The notes under the pieces were generated by a model. It saw only the letters and a program-made list of their open reading frames with translations. It was not told the DNA's origin and did no database searches. A DNA stretch of 64,000 bases, from contig JASAMV010005008.1 in assembly GCA_030248065.1 (NCBI GenBank), forward strand, positions 62,001 to 126,000. Reading direction: 5' to 3'. Shown piece after piece: positions 46,986 to 59,900 of this stretch. Within the stretch, counting starts at the first letter, position 1, and every line of letters begins with the position of its first letter. The DNA is from Rhynchonema sp. JSB1_4. Its lineage: Eukaryota; Nematoda; Chromadorea; Monhysterida; Xyalidae. The position numbers and the translations under genes are program-made.

Positions 46986-47726
46986 CATCGAACAAATCCA
47001 TTATTGACATTCGGCTTCAATAAACGCAAATAGTTAAGAGAGATTGCTTTCCTACTGCCCGATCTAAACTTCGCCCACGTCGCTACAACTCGTGATATCA
47101 ATTGGCCAGAGGTGTTCGCACCGACGAGGCCCGGGACCTCGCCTGTCTTTGAAAACAGGCCGAAACGGACAAAACTCAATGCTGTTACGTTATTGTTCTT
47201 GGGGGCCACGGATCATGCATGGGTGGGTAATACATACATGTTTTGTATACATACGACCCCCAACAGCTTGGTAGCTTTCTTGTACCGGAACTTTCAACGT
47301 AGCAAGGTAAAACATGATGACTAGATTGATGTCAAAAGGAAGTCCAAGCAGTGAGATTATGTGATGAGGTTAGGTTATCGGTTGTATGTAGTGGTGTGGT
47401 GTCGGAAAGAGAAGACGAAACTCTATTTTTTTCTGTGATCGGAGCAGAGGGCTAACTTAGGGAAGTTCTTCCATTTACGGTTTTTGGGCTGGGGAAAGGA
47501 GTTCCATAACTACATCACATGGGCATATGGTTACTCGAGCTACCAAACCCCATACCCCAAGCCGCTTGCTAGCTAGCTCGAGATAAGCCAAAAAGGCAAA
47601 TAACGTGTCTTTCACGTCACGGGTATTCTTTGGCAAAAAAATAGTTGTCGGGTGTCGGGGATTTTTTGAACTGGCGGGTGTTGGGCGTCGGCTTTTTTTC
47701 CAGATGTCGGGTGTCGGGTACCCCCA
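46986..47726. other. Upstream region of mroh1, no gene seen
   Basis: Probable promoter region of mroh1. No exon-like frames with splice sites were seen. Confidence 0.35.
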
Positions 47727-47830
47727 TAGTAGTGGCTGGGGGGGGGGTTGGGGGGGGGGTTACCCCCCCCTCTCAGTACTTACCTACCACAAAACCCGAG
47801 GGGGGGGTTGGGGGGGGTTGAGTACTTACC
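47727..47830. repeat. G-run tract
   Basis: Several runs of 7-10 G occur on the plus strand, with one intervening C run. The tract could form G-quadruplexes. Downstream, 47830-48110 contains repeated TACCTCTCAC and AAAATCG-type phrases. Confidence 0.85.
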
Positions 47831-48705
47831 TCTCACAACTCCAAATCATACCTCTCACAAGCAATTTTATACCTTTTTAAGGCAAAAATCGGTGTTTTTC
47901 GACCTTATTTTCCCAAAAATCGCGCGCTCCGCGCGCAAACCCACCCATAATACCTATTTTTAGGCGATTTTCGGCGAAAATTTGGAAAAAGTACTATTTT
48001 TACCTCATTTTTTGGCCAAAATTGTATCACAAAAACGGTGTTTTTTCGCGTTTTTGGGTGACCAAAATCATACCTCTCACGCTTCCGGTCCCAACCCCGC
48101 ATCATACTTACCTCCCACACATGGGCCTGCCACTACACTGGGTACCCCGAGAACCTCTAACCCTACCCTACGTACAAGAAGAGAAGCAGAATGAAGGTGA
48201 CAAACAAACATTTGATCGGTCTCGATATCAGGCATCAGACCTTAACCTACCTTCACTTCCACTTGCCATAATGGTTGCGTTGTGTTCGTTTCGTTGCTAT
48301 TGTATTTGTGTCGTCCGTCAATTATTGCCGCCACAGTCCAATTTCCAACAGCACGACGAGCTGACCAATGGCAATGCGCAGCGCAGAAAACCGAGAAATA
48401 GATGTGATGGTAATGTGTGCTTGACAGGCGAGGCGACCAACAACTTGTCTGAAACTGAAAGTACGATGTTTCCCGTTGCACCTATCACGCACAAAAAGTT
48501 TGCATTTCTTCAACAAGCTTGGGCCGCGTCGAGCAGTGTAGTTCCTGGGGAGGCAGTGTAGTACTTGGCCAGGGTGTTGACGATAGATAGATTGGGACCC
48601 GAAATGCATTGACGTGACGATAGACAGATGACCCAAGTCCGAAATCTGGGCGGTCGGCCCAAACTTGTTGACGATAGATAGATGTATACTTGCGTATTTT
48701 TCCGC

Positions 48706-49110
48706 AAAATATATTTTTGGAAAAAAAACCGTTTTTTTCCGGAAAAAAACCGTTTTTTTTCCAAATATTTTTCCAGTACTTAAGGATACCCATGGTCCAA
48801 AAACGCCTATTTTGGAGAAAATTTTGTCTGGAAATGGCCTGAAACAGGCTAAAAATGCACCTGGAGATTAAAAAGTGCTCATTTTGAACTGTTTAGCACC
48901 GATTTACATTGGTTTTGACAACATCCTTTCGCAACCTTTGAAAATATTTCGGAAATTTTTGGAAAAAAACGGTTTTTTTTCCAAAAGTTGCCACTTGGAA
49001 AAATTTCCGGAAAAATAAAAACGTATTTTTCCGGGCCTCGGAAAAAAAACGGTTTTTTTTCGGTTTTTTTTCCGGAAAAAAAACGGTTTTTTTTCCGGCC
49101 CGCAAGTATA
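48706..49110. repeat. Repeats of GGAAAAAAAACCG/CGGTTTTTTTTCC palindromes
   Basis: The motif TTTTTTCCGGAAAAAA and its inversions recur on both sides of a 150-base spacer, making the region able to fold back. Lysine/phenylalanine-rich frames across it are artefacts. Confidence 0.85.
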
Positions 49111-49130
49111 GATAGATGCAGTGTAGTTCC

Positions 49131-49375
49131 TGGTCCGGCGGGGAAATTAGTGTACCTCCCTACTTTTTCGGAGGGGAAATTACAATTAGTGCACCTCCCT
49201 ACTTTTTCGGAGGGGAAATTAGTGTACCTCCCTACTTTTTCGGAGGGGAAATTAGTGCACCTCCCTACTTTTTCGGATGGGAAATTAGTGTACCTCCCTA
49301 CTTTTTCGGAGGGGAAATTAGTGTACCTCCCTACTTTTTCGGAGGGGAAATTAGTGTACCTCCCTCTCCCTGGGG
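49131..49375. repeat. 33-bp minisatellite, about 7 copies
   Basis: The unit is GGAGGGGAAATTAGTGTACC plus CTCCCTACTTTTTC. One copy has a small TACAA-type insertion and some read GTGCACC instead of GTGTACC. The unit is a multiple of three, so several frames stay open; I reject these as genes. Confidence 0.95.
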
Positions 49376-49384
49376 GGAACGGGG

Positions 49385-50890
49385 GAAGGCCCAAATTCAG
49401 GAAAAAAGTCATTTTTTGAGGTGGAAAATTTGACCCGCCCGGGGGCTGCATTTCGCTTTTCTTCGTTGGTATTCTTTTTCTTTTCATTTTCCAGTTCGCC
49501 TTCGCCCACCCGCAGGTGGGCACTTCTTGACAGAGACAAAAATAATAAACGTCTTTCTTTGTCTTACGTGTCTTTTTGACTTTCTTGTCTTTCGCGTCAG
49601 GAAGTGTCCAACACAATGGGTGTGTAGTGGATAGTTTTTGACAGTACACTGTCCAAAATAACTGGAAGCATGTCATATTCACATGCGCAAAAAGACTGTT
49701 GTTGAGTTGCCGGTGTCAATTGGAGCTGAAACCTGAGAACTGATTTGTATTCTCAATTCTGGCTGGAATGGTTAAGTGTAAAATACAGGGTGGTTAAAAA
49801 GTACAGTGTCCCTTTTGTTTGTATGACCTAACTACGCTGGTGAGAACTTTATCGATTTATTGCACCGATTCGTTTGGTGATCGTGGGTCTGCGTGTGCGA
49901 ACAATAAAGGCACTGTGCCCCCATACAGCATAACTTGCCTGTAGAGCTGACTTTCCAGTGCTTATTTCAGAACGAATGGATTGAGGGAGACACCTGGAAC
50001 GTCAGGCAACCGGCGTGAAGATATTTTGTGCCCTTATCATACGTTGAATTGTCCAACAAATCGATTACACCAAAACTAAATAAAATCCAAGCACTGTAAC
50101 GTCAGCTAATGACGTGCAAATAAAAGTGGCGGAGTATTATACTTTTGAGATACCCTGATCCTGGTCATGAGCAAAGTATGCATACTTTGGGTGTTTGTTT
50201 TTTTGCTGATTCGTTAGTAAACAACTGTTACGCTGATCAAATTTATCTTCGTGAGTAAATCTCAAGATATCTTCAAACAACCACGGCACATCCACGTATA
50301 GCATTTCAGTATGAGTATTTGATATAGGATTTCCGGCCAGAACGTTTTCCTCATCAACAACGCACCCGTTGTGCACCCAAAGTTAGGGCTCGTGTTACGT
50401 CTTGCGTTGCGTGTGATTTGTGACAACAACAAACAACACAGCACAATCCCTAAAACTTGCCTGATCCGTCAAGACAGTTGGGCAAAAATTACATTGGCTA
50501 TCTGGGTATAATACGGTAAACCATCAGCAACACAGACAGAACCATCATCTTTGACCTTATGCTCCAAAAACATTGGGCTTTTTGTCTCTGTGTGTCAAGA
50601 AGCGTCCAGTACACCAGCGTTGTCTTGGACACTTGACATGCGCCGATCATCGAATGTCTGAAGTTGCGAAACTGACTGTTGTGTCTGTTAATGGAATCAT
50701 TCGTGATTCGTTCTTTTCACTCACGTGATGATGCTATAAATCACCACTAGAGCCTGCAGCACTCAGCCTTTGTCCTATGACGTTTTTGACCCGAGCACCT
50801 GCGGGATCAATCACCACCAGGTAGTGATTTCAAAAGGCCCAATGACCATCAGCGTGCAGAGCACAAGCCCCGCTAGTAACAAGCACTCAC
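49385..50890. other. Stretch with no supported gene
   Basis: Near 49787 the phrase TACAGGGTGGTTAAAAAGTA resembles a transposon terminus. The reverse strand at 50137-50376 is open for 79 codons with protein-like composition but has an in-frame stop just upstream, no ATG and no partner exon. Confidence 0.3.
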
Positions 50891-51214
50891 CACGCTGCTA
50901 CAGCGGACTGGATCATACTGTACGCATCGAGACACCTCTGAATCCGACCTGACACCGAACACGTGGAACAAGTGGAAGGCGCCTGGTTTTATACACTTTT
51001 CCCCAACATCATAAACCTTGTGCTTGATGTTACAGTATACTAACACAGACCTGTGTGGTTGCCTTGACACAAAGCTAGTAGATAATAGAATGAGAATCTC
51101 GACAAGCAGTAATCCATTACATCCGCAGGCACTACCTACCCAGTCAATTAATCGCTTTATCTGGCTTGTCGCAAACCGAATATCGGTCGCGTGAATCAGC
51201 GATAAATCCGTCAT
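50891..51214 (-). CDS. Candidate two-exon 5' gene fragment, unrecognised
   Basis: Exon 1 is 51136-51214, from an ATG preceded by an in-frame stop to a GTAGTG donor. Exon 2 is 50891-50948, between a TGTCAG acceptor and a GTGAGT donor. The phases match (1 then 2). The joined peptide of about 45 residues is helical, containing IKRLIDWV and RIQRCLDAYSM. I found no convincing next exon, so this may be a gene start whose rest I cannot see, or chance. Confidence 0.3.
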
Positions 51215-52760
51215 CCATTACGAAAATATGATTATGATTATTAAAATGTGGGTTGCTGAAAGAAGCCCAACAATGTTTGCATCGAAGGATGTCATGCGGA
51301 ATAGAATACCGCAATCGGGATGTTTTTTCCGGACCAGAATCGTGCTTTCATTCGTTCTCAATGAAACGCATCGTCCAGTCCAGAAACCAACCGGGTTTCA
51401 GCAACCGCCTTTTCGCTGATGTTTCACGCGAACTGAGAGCTGAACCAGAGACCAAAAAAATCATGTTTTGACCAAACTGGCTTCTCGTTCTAGCGCAACT
51501 GTTTCCAGAAGCTTTGGACTAATTTCATCATTGCAATTATTTTCAATTTCCAGTATGCCTATCTTTTCGCAACGGGTACACGTATGTACCATGACATTGT
51601 TGTGTTTCACACATAGAGAGAAGATAATTCTTAACCCTATTATAGGTACCACCAAGAAATTATCATGCCATTGTAGATGCCGAAACAAACCTTTTGATAT
51701 CTTCAGCTAATCCGTCAACGGCCCAAAGCCTATCCGCGCGCAGTCAATTTCACACAATTACGGTAATTGCAAATTACTTGATGGGTTGGGTTGACTGTTT
51801 TGTGGGATTAAATTGACCGAAAGACAAGCATAACATTTCCAGAATCAATAGCGCTGATTTCAGAAGCCAACATCTTGACAAATTTTGTAATGACTGGGAA
51901 TTATATACACATGCAGTCGCGTGGTCTTCTTGTACCAGAGTGTAAACCTCAGCCACTAGAGAGCGCACATGAGATTAGATTTGTAATTGCTTGATAATTC
52001 GATAATTTCCCTTTGCCTCTCTTCAAGAGTGAATGCGGCCTTATGTTGCGTTTGTGCGGGGCAGCTTATGGATGTCCATGGTTCGCGTGTAAGCTACAAG
52101 GTTTTGACCCATTTATTCACGCGGTGAAAAGAATGTCGTGAACGCACTGCAGTGAAAAAGAAGTGGTTAACTTCACGAATTGTTTCTTGTCGCCGCGTGC
52201 TTCATCATTCTCTTCATTCACGACAGTGCGAATTGCATTTATTTCACAGCATCCCAGCAAGACAATGGGTGCCTAATCAGTTGTGGTGGCTGTGTATGTG
52301 CGTGTTTGCGTTCTCATGTTACATCCAGGTGCTAATTCGATAATTGAATGGCTGCTTGGTAGCATGTAAGCCGTGTTAATTGCCACAGGCCTGATCATCC
52401 AGCTGCCCCTTGTTGCAGTGCGGCTCAACCTCCCTAATTCCCTTTTAGACACTACACCTCTCCGCAAGCACCAAGGAGGTCACACATTTCTCAACAACAC
52501 CCAGAACCTCTTGAACACGAACCACGCGTTTGGCGCTTATACGGAGCTGTGTATCTCATAATTAGCATCATTCAAATCTCAATTAGGCACAAATTAAGGT
52601 ACATGGCGCGCACGCCGGGGGGAGACCCCTGTCTGAAACCGGACGGCGCTCTCTGAACAAGCTTTATTAAATATAATCTCACAGCGGACACTATGTGCCA
52701 CTAGTAATAATCATAATAATAATAATAGTGGTACACATGTTTGTGTGATCGCACGCACAT

Positions 52761-52929
52761 TTATTCATTAGCCCACAGTTTGTTGTTGGATTTTGGTTCA
52801 TTAGAGCTCTGATTCGGTCGACCGCCGAAAGACGGCGCTCTGCCATGCTCACCGCTACTGTCCTTCAGACGCATAGCGTGGTGCAGAAGTTCTTTTATTC
52901 GATCAATTGCCCATTCATAAATGCATGTA
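52761..52929 (-). CDS. Candidate terminal exon, unrecognised
   Basis: An ACATCAG acceptor is followed by a 56-codon open frame ending in TAA. The frame contains YEWAIDRIKELLHH and then a polar tail with APSFGGRPNQSS, ending KLWANE. Codon composition looks like protein, but I found no upstream exon and recognise no family. Confidence 0.3.
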
Positions 52930-55900
52930 CTGATGTGTCACAGTAATATATTACAATTTTGGGAAAAAATAAAAACGCAAAAAACAACCAAAGCACCAAG
53001 CACAAACACAACAACAAAAACAAAATATATTATATACGCATTGGAGGCGCAAGCAACCGCACGCATGATAATCGGTTCAGAAAAGTGGAGTGCTGAATTG
53101 CTGGTACTCATTTATTGGTGAAGGGCTGGAACTTCTGAGCCACCCTTTGCAGCGCCATGCAGCCCTTGATATTTATAATCACATCATATTCATTTCTAAC
53201 CATTATTATTACCCAAATGTTGTCATATTACATTCTCAAAACATGGACCGATCCTTTGAAAGCGGTCATAATTTTCACAAGCGTCTCACCTAGAGATATT
53301 ACACCTACATTATACTGTGTCATAGCTTGGGTGTCTTTATCCCAAGAAGGAGCACCGCATCCGGCAAAACAGTCGACCGGGCTTAAGCCCAATATAATAT
53401 CAATTTTATCGTGTAATTACCATTATTGCTCGACGTATTTCTTGTCGCAGTCATTATGCATCGCTTGTCTGTCAGGTCAGATTCTTATGGCATGCATTTC
53501 TGACATGAGCATTTCCTCTTTTGATTTATTTCGGACCCATTTGGCGCTTTTTCACATTGTTTTCTAAAAATTGTTTATAAATTTTGGGTTGCTTGTTGAA
53601 ATTCGCTGAAAAAATGTTGTACGTTTGCTGTTCATAATGTACGATACGGGTATGTAACCTGTTATAAGCAATAATACCTATTTCGTTCAAAATTGTGATA
53701 TTCGCGTGGTATTGGTCGCACAATGATATTTTCTTCATCTGAGCACTGGCATATGTAGGTACTCCCACATTTGCGTGTGCGTTTGGGCTCTCGATTTGTA
53801 TATTAAATTTAATGTGACAAAGCAAAGCTATTTATTCAGTGTCACAATGCTGGCACAACTAATGTAGCCCTTGAATGAGCCCCAAAATATTGAAGCGTGT
53901 GCGTGAGTATATAACGAACATCTCTGGTTTCTTGCGTGAATGTTTCACTGACGGTGCCCAAAAACGGAAAAAAGCCCATTTCCAGATTGAAAAATTTTCC
54001 AATTTCAAACGCTAAGTACCATCATTGGCCACCGCGTCAATCCGATCCAATAAGGTTACGCAGCACAAAAACTTGATTGAGACCTGGGACGAAAATCATA
54101 GGAATCACGAATACCTAAACCCAACGCACTTTTTTGGTTCAGATGAGCCTAATTTTAAACTCGCACACAATGCATTTTCTGATGCGAAATTAAGTTTACC
54201 GAGTGCCAATTTGGCACAAAATTACGCGTGTCTTCGGGCTAATATTCGCCCATTATCTGGTCCGCAATGTGATTGCTTTTCGCGCACTGCCCCCCTCATT
54301 TAATGAGAATTTAATTTGAAACCCCCAAGCTCGCCGGACCAATACGAATCCTTCGATGCCCCAATTTAGCATTAGAATTGCGCATTGCTTCTTCTTTTGC
54401 TCGTATAATGAATCCATTTTGATTTGTGTTTGCCTGACAGACAGACCTAATATTGTCGTGTTGTGTCGGGCCTGTGCTGCATTCAAAATTGCAATTTGTT
54501 CCGAGCGATCAAACATCAAATAATCGCCCACGCGCTGCACAGATTTTATTCTCAAGGTTGTAAAAACACATAATAATTTCGTCAAATGCTCAATAGTTTG
54601 ATATCATAATTCTTTTCCATTGATATTATCTCCATTTCCACATCTTTTATCTCAAGGCAGAATCGTTTTTGCCATAATTCCCGATTGTTCATTTTGCCAT
54701 ATCCTGTCACCAAAATCAACCGTCGAATTAGGATCGGTATTGTTTGACCGATTTGGTCCGTCGGCATTCAGATCTAAATTACAGTGTCATTTCTTGATGA
54801 TTTCTTCCATTTTTTCTGTTATTTGTCACGAAAAGTGGTAACGCGAAATGCATCCATGAGTCCATCATAATGCATGGGTTACTGTAGCGTGCGCATGTCT
54901 GTCAGGATGCGAACTTCATCTATACATATGATAATAATAATGACAATCATCGCAAATGACTCGCAATCAACTCAATAACACAAACGCACCTACACCCAAT
55001 ATTCTGCGACTTTTCAGGCCCGGAAGTTCTGGCCCGACCTTTTCAGGCCCAGTTTTTCAGGCCCGGCCGATTCAGGCCCAGCATATTTGACCCATTTATA
55101 GGCTTTGGCTTAGGCTCCAGACGGGCCTGAATGGCCGGGCCTGAACCTGTGCCCCGGGACTGAACCGTCGCACAATAACACCCAACTACCGTAATGCGAG
55201 GGGACTGGCATTAAATGACAATGTACAAGTTTCCGGCTTAACTGGCGCGCGCTGCCGCCGCAAACTAACAAACACACAACACTATCGACAGCAGTTGATG
55301 ATTATAAATTGGTACTAAATGTATTCGACAAAATTGAGTGCGTGCAAGGCTGTGTTTTGAGGTTAATAATGGTTTCAGGTAGTTCACATGACATGTACAC
55401 TGCTGATGCTTACTGACCGCGGTTTAGTTTGATGAGGACGCGGTGGTCTACCTTCCTGTGATAACGTCCACATTATACAATTCGGATTGACACTTCTGTT
55501 GGTTAGACGCAGCGAACCGATAACATTCGGTTCAGTTTTCACACAAGTAAGAAGTCGTCAGGTAATTTCCAACCTCCGCGAACACACAGGGTTGAACCGC
55601 GACCATCCCCCGCTCACAATCCTTTGCTGATGCTGTTGTACACACACAATCACAAAAATAATATAAGTCCATAATATGCATGTGTGTGCGTGTCTGTGCG
55701 CTCATAATACTAAACTCGATATCAACTCACGAAACACGTAATTCAGTTTCCCTGTGAAATGCACAACCTCACAATTTGTGAGGGAGGCGATTAGCGAGTA
55801 ATACAAAATACACTCAAAACTCACAATCGGCTTGCAAAGCGTTGTGGTGAGCAACCAACAATAGCACTTACGACTAACTCATCAACGCAAATTAGGACCT

Positions 55901-56936
55901 GATTACGCGTTATGATTTGAGGCAAGTCAAGTGAGAGATCGGATCCGGCCCCTTATGCGACCCAAGTACAGTAGGCGGACCCAGCCGGTGCGTCAGCCAA
56001 TCAGCGCGCAGCACCCGAGCTCCCCGGACTAAGTGGCGTGATGTGTTTCTTACTTCATTAACGTGCGCATTGTGTTGATTGCTTTATGCTCATGTAGGTG
56101 TTGTTTTTGGCACTTCTCAGTTAGTACAATTTGGCTCTGCGAAATTGAGCCTTACCCATGTCTTGTTTATGTAATCGCTCTTTCCTCACTTTGTCTCTCA
56201 ACATTGCGCAAGTTACAGCGGGTTTCTTCACTGACTGACATGATGTTCAGTTTTGTAAATTATTCATGTTATCTTTGTACATGTCATTTGCCTTGACATC
56301 TGACAGATAATTACAATGTTATAGCTTCCTGTCAAGAAATGTAATCATTTGCTTGTTTTATAAAATGCACCCTAATTCCGTTGAAGTAAATAATAGTTTC
56401 AGTTGCGTGAACTTGCCTGTGCGTGGGCAGATATAAATACAAAGGGTGTACCAAGTTGTCATTGTTAAGTTTCCGTTTATAGAATAGCAAATCTGCGTGC
56501 TCACGTTTATGGTTCATGTGAAGTCATTTATTTATGCAGCACTTATTATTCAAACTGCCATTATTATCCTATCGCATTCAGAATTGTTGGAAATGCTGAG
56601 AAAAGCGCCGGATATTGTCACAGTGTATAATGGCAACGAATCTATGTATGTAGGTAAAAGACAGATTAATGATTAAGCCATCAAGCCTACATGCCAACTT
56701 ATGGCCTAAATGGGGCATATGTATATATAATTGTATCCGCTTTGTTGATATATTGCATTTGAAATTTATTATTCATGCTCTCATGTGTATAAATGAGCAG
56801 GCTTTGATAAAAAGACCGTTTTCAGCAGAATTTTCTTTTCCATTCGCAGGGTGATATCGTTGCACGGTGTGCTTTGTGGGCATCAATTATTTTCTATCAA
56901 TCCAATTGAAAGTCCTCCACCATTGATTCGATCGAC
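52930..56936. other. Upstream region of homeobrain, no supported gene
   Basis: AT-rich sequence with short overlapping frames. Bases 54995-55165 hold repeated CAGGCCCGG/GGCCC motifs like those near 4865-4920, probably transposon ends. Regulatory DNA for homeobrain is expected here, but I cannot point to a site. Confidence 0.4.
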
Positions 56937-59900
56937 ATGTCGTTGTTAGCGGCGACGTTGGAGTGGAGGAATCGCATGATGCTCGCTGCCGCAGTCGCCA
57001 CGCCAAAGCAGCCAACCAGTGGGTTCAGCGTTGAGAATTTGTTGGCGGGAGTGGCTAATGCGAGCAGAACACCACACACCGAGTCACAGCAAACCAGCAA
57101 TGCGATAGGTTGGAAACTCAGTTATTCCTGTAAGAGCTTTTTTTGACACGTGGTTTTTATAATTGACAGCTGATTTTGATGCTACAGCTGTATTTGTGCT
57201 CACGCAAAAAAAACGGCCGAAAATTCCAGATTTCTCCAGCGAGCCGCCGGCCAAACGTCTGTGCGTGCAAGTGCCGAATGAAACATCACCGGAAATGACG
57301 TCAGACGGAAAACTCGGTTAGTTGGAAACAGTTGATTTTTTGCCAAATCTTAAATTCTGAATTCTTTCGATTGTTATGCCATTGCATGCCCCACGATTAC
57401 AGCCTGTGCCTGTAACATGATATGTGGTTTTCGATCCCTCATGCATAATGGTAGAAGGTTAATCAGAGGGTGGAATTTTCGAATTGGTGTAAAGGTCAGT
57501 TGGGCGTGAAGGTCGGTGTAAAGTTCGGTCGAAAGCTCGGTCGGCGTAGCTCGGTGTAAACGTGAAACATTGCCTGTTATTAACGTGGAATGTTTCAAGT
57601 TTACACCGAGGTCTATCTCACTGAGCTGTCGACCGAGCTTTCCACCGACCTTTACACCCAACTCACCTTTACACCGTTTCGAAAATATCACCCAGAGAGT
57701 GGCAATCAAACTGTAGGCCACGGTTTTCGCCACACGGAGGTTCGTTATAAACAGGGTACGCTGTAATCAAGAAGTTACTCTAACATGAAACATCAGCCCG
57801 CGCACACTGCAGATTCGCCTGACAGCGACGACAAGCCGCGCAAAGTGCGTCGATCGCGCACCACATTCACCACATTCCAATTACACCAACTGGAACGCGC
57901 GTTCGAGAAAACCCAGTACCCGGACGTGTTCACGAGGGAGGAACTGGCAGTCAGACTCGATCTGAGTGAAGCCAGGGTCCAGGTCCGTACTCGATCTTTT
58001 GATTTTCTCTTATTTCTGCTCATTTTGTTCTGTTGCTTTTTGTATGAAACTTCGTTTTTTGTGGCTTGTGATTTTGTGTGAGTACCATCTTACGTTATCA
58101 CCCATGGGCATGATAACAGAGACAGTGCTGGTGCACCAGGAACTTATGACCGGATTTTCTCGCATCACTTCCTTTATCAGCATAATACTTTGACACGCTG
58201 TCTGTATGTATAAGACTTCATACTGGTTTGGCTCGTGTGTTCAAATTTCAAATTCAAACAGTTCACAATTTTCGTGATTGCCCAAGCACAGTATCACACA
58301 CACCAGTCAGCTTGGTGCGCTCCATCGTCAGGCACACACCATAACAAAATAGCAATTGCAAATCGTGTTTATTTGTGCTCAAATTGTGCGTGTATGTTTA
58401 GACCTAAGGCAGCGCCTGTAGTCTGCAACGGGCAATTTATAAATGTAATCATTCTTTTGGGCCCATTTCCTCGACAATGTAGCAGCATATTAAGTGGGGA
58501 GCGGCGATTAGCGCTCTGCTCTGCTATTGCTGGACGTAATAAAGCGAAATCTAATTGACCAGAACCGACAGGCCCTCGGCAGGAAATAAAATGAAATCAC
58601 TGCTCGCTCTGCATACTTGGACGCATTTTAATTGATTTCATATGTGCATTGTCGGGCCTGGCAGTGATCTGCGACATGAAACGTCAGCGGGTTAGGTATG
58701 CGTCTTGTCTCAGACCCACCCGCCGACCCCATGAGAGCATTGCAATATATCAGACCAAGTTGCTGTAAGCAATAGACAGTGTTCAGCGTTATTAACGCAT
58801 GTAATTGGTGCAATTTTGGTGCCCTTTTATACGTGATTGATACAGGCACATTTTAGGAGCGCCCATAGCGAAAGCACATTTCCGTATCTTAGCCCGTACT
58901 GAATATGATCGATTACATCGTAATCATATTATACAGGTGCACGGCCAGCTTCACGTGCTTATTATCTGTAACTAAGACCATTTCTGGTCCAATGATAAAG
59001 GGGCTCTCGGCCGGAATTGTAATGTTGGGTGCCATGTGCAAGCAGCTACTGTAATCCGCAGGTTACAATAATGTAAAACGCCTTTATCCATTAACTATGT
59101 AAATTTATATCTGCGTTACAACGAAGCATGAGCTATCATTATTTCTCATGACACTTAGCAAGTACAGTGGCCTTAGGCCATAATTGTGTTTTATTGTGTG
59201 CCACGCACGGCGTGATTAACGTGCCAATTCAGAACAGATTTTGGGTTACGGTAGCTATGCCTTTGCGGCTGGTGGGACATGCGATGAAAATAAACTAAAA
59301 CTAAATTCAATGTTTGTGTCATTATTACAGACATGGAATGCACAGAATGCAACGTAAAAATATTTGATTTGTTGATTATTCGGTGACCATGAAAAATAGG
59401 ACTCAGTATGATGCGCTTCCAATCAGAATGAAAAAAAATGTTAAAAAATTGTATAATTTGTCGGACACTTATTCGATGACCTTCGTTGATATTATGCACA
59501 AAAAACCTCCGCCTGAAACTTTATGCGCTGCTGAACTGAGCTCAGAGTGATGCTAACATCACGACGATAAACCAAAAACAGTGTAACACTTTAACAATTC
59601 ACTTTTTCTGTTGCAGGTCTGGTTCCAAAACCGTCGCGCCAAGTGGCGCAAACGCGAGAAGGCACTCGGTCACGACCCAACTGCAGCCGTTGCCGCTGCC
59701 GCGATGTTCAGTGCTGTCGACCCGGCGTCAATGTACCGAAATGCAGCTAATGCTGGTCAGTTGAAGTCTGGCGCTCTGCCCATCCACATGGTATCTAGAC
59801 ACGGGGTTAGGCGTACAGACCCAAGCGCCGGGCTCAGGCCCAAGCAGAATGTTGGACTAAGTTCGACCTCAACCGAGTGGCTATTTTTTTAGCCAAGCAG

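Noticed and set aside
48879..49682. 267-codon reverse frame with repeated FPSEKVGRYTN
   Set aside because: It reads through the 33-bp minisatellite and the neighbouring A/T palindromes, with no recognisable domain.
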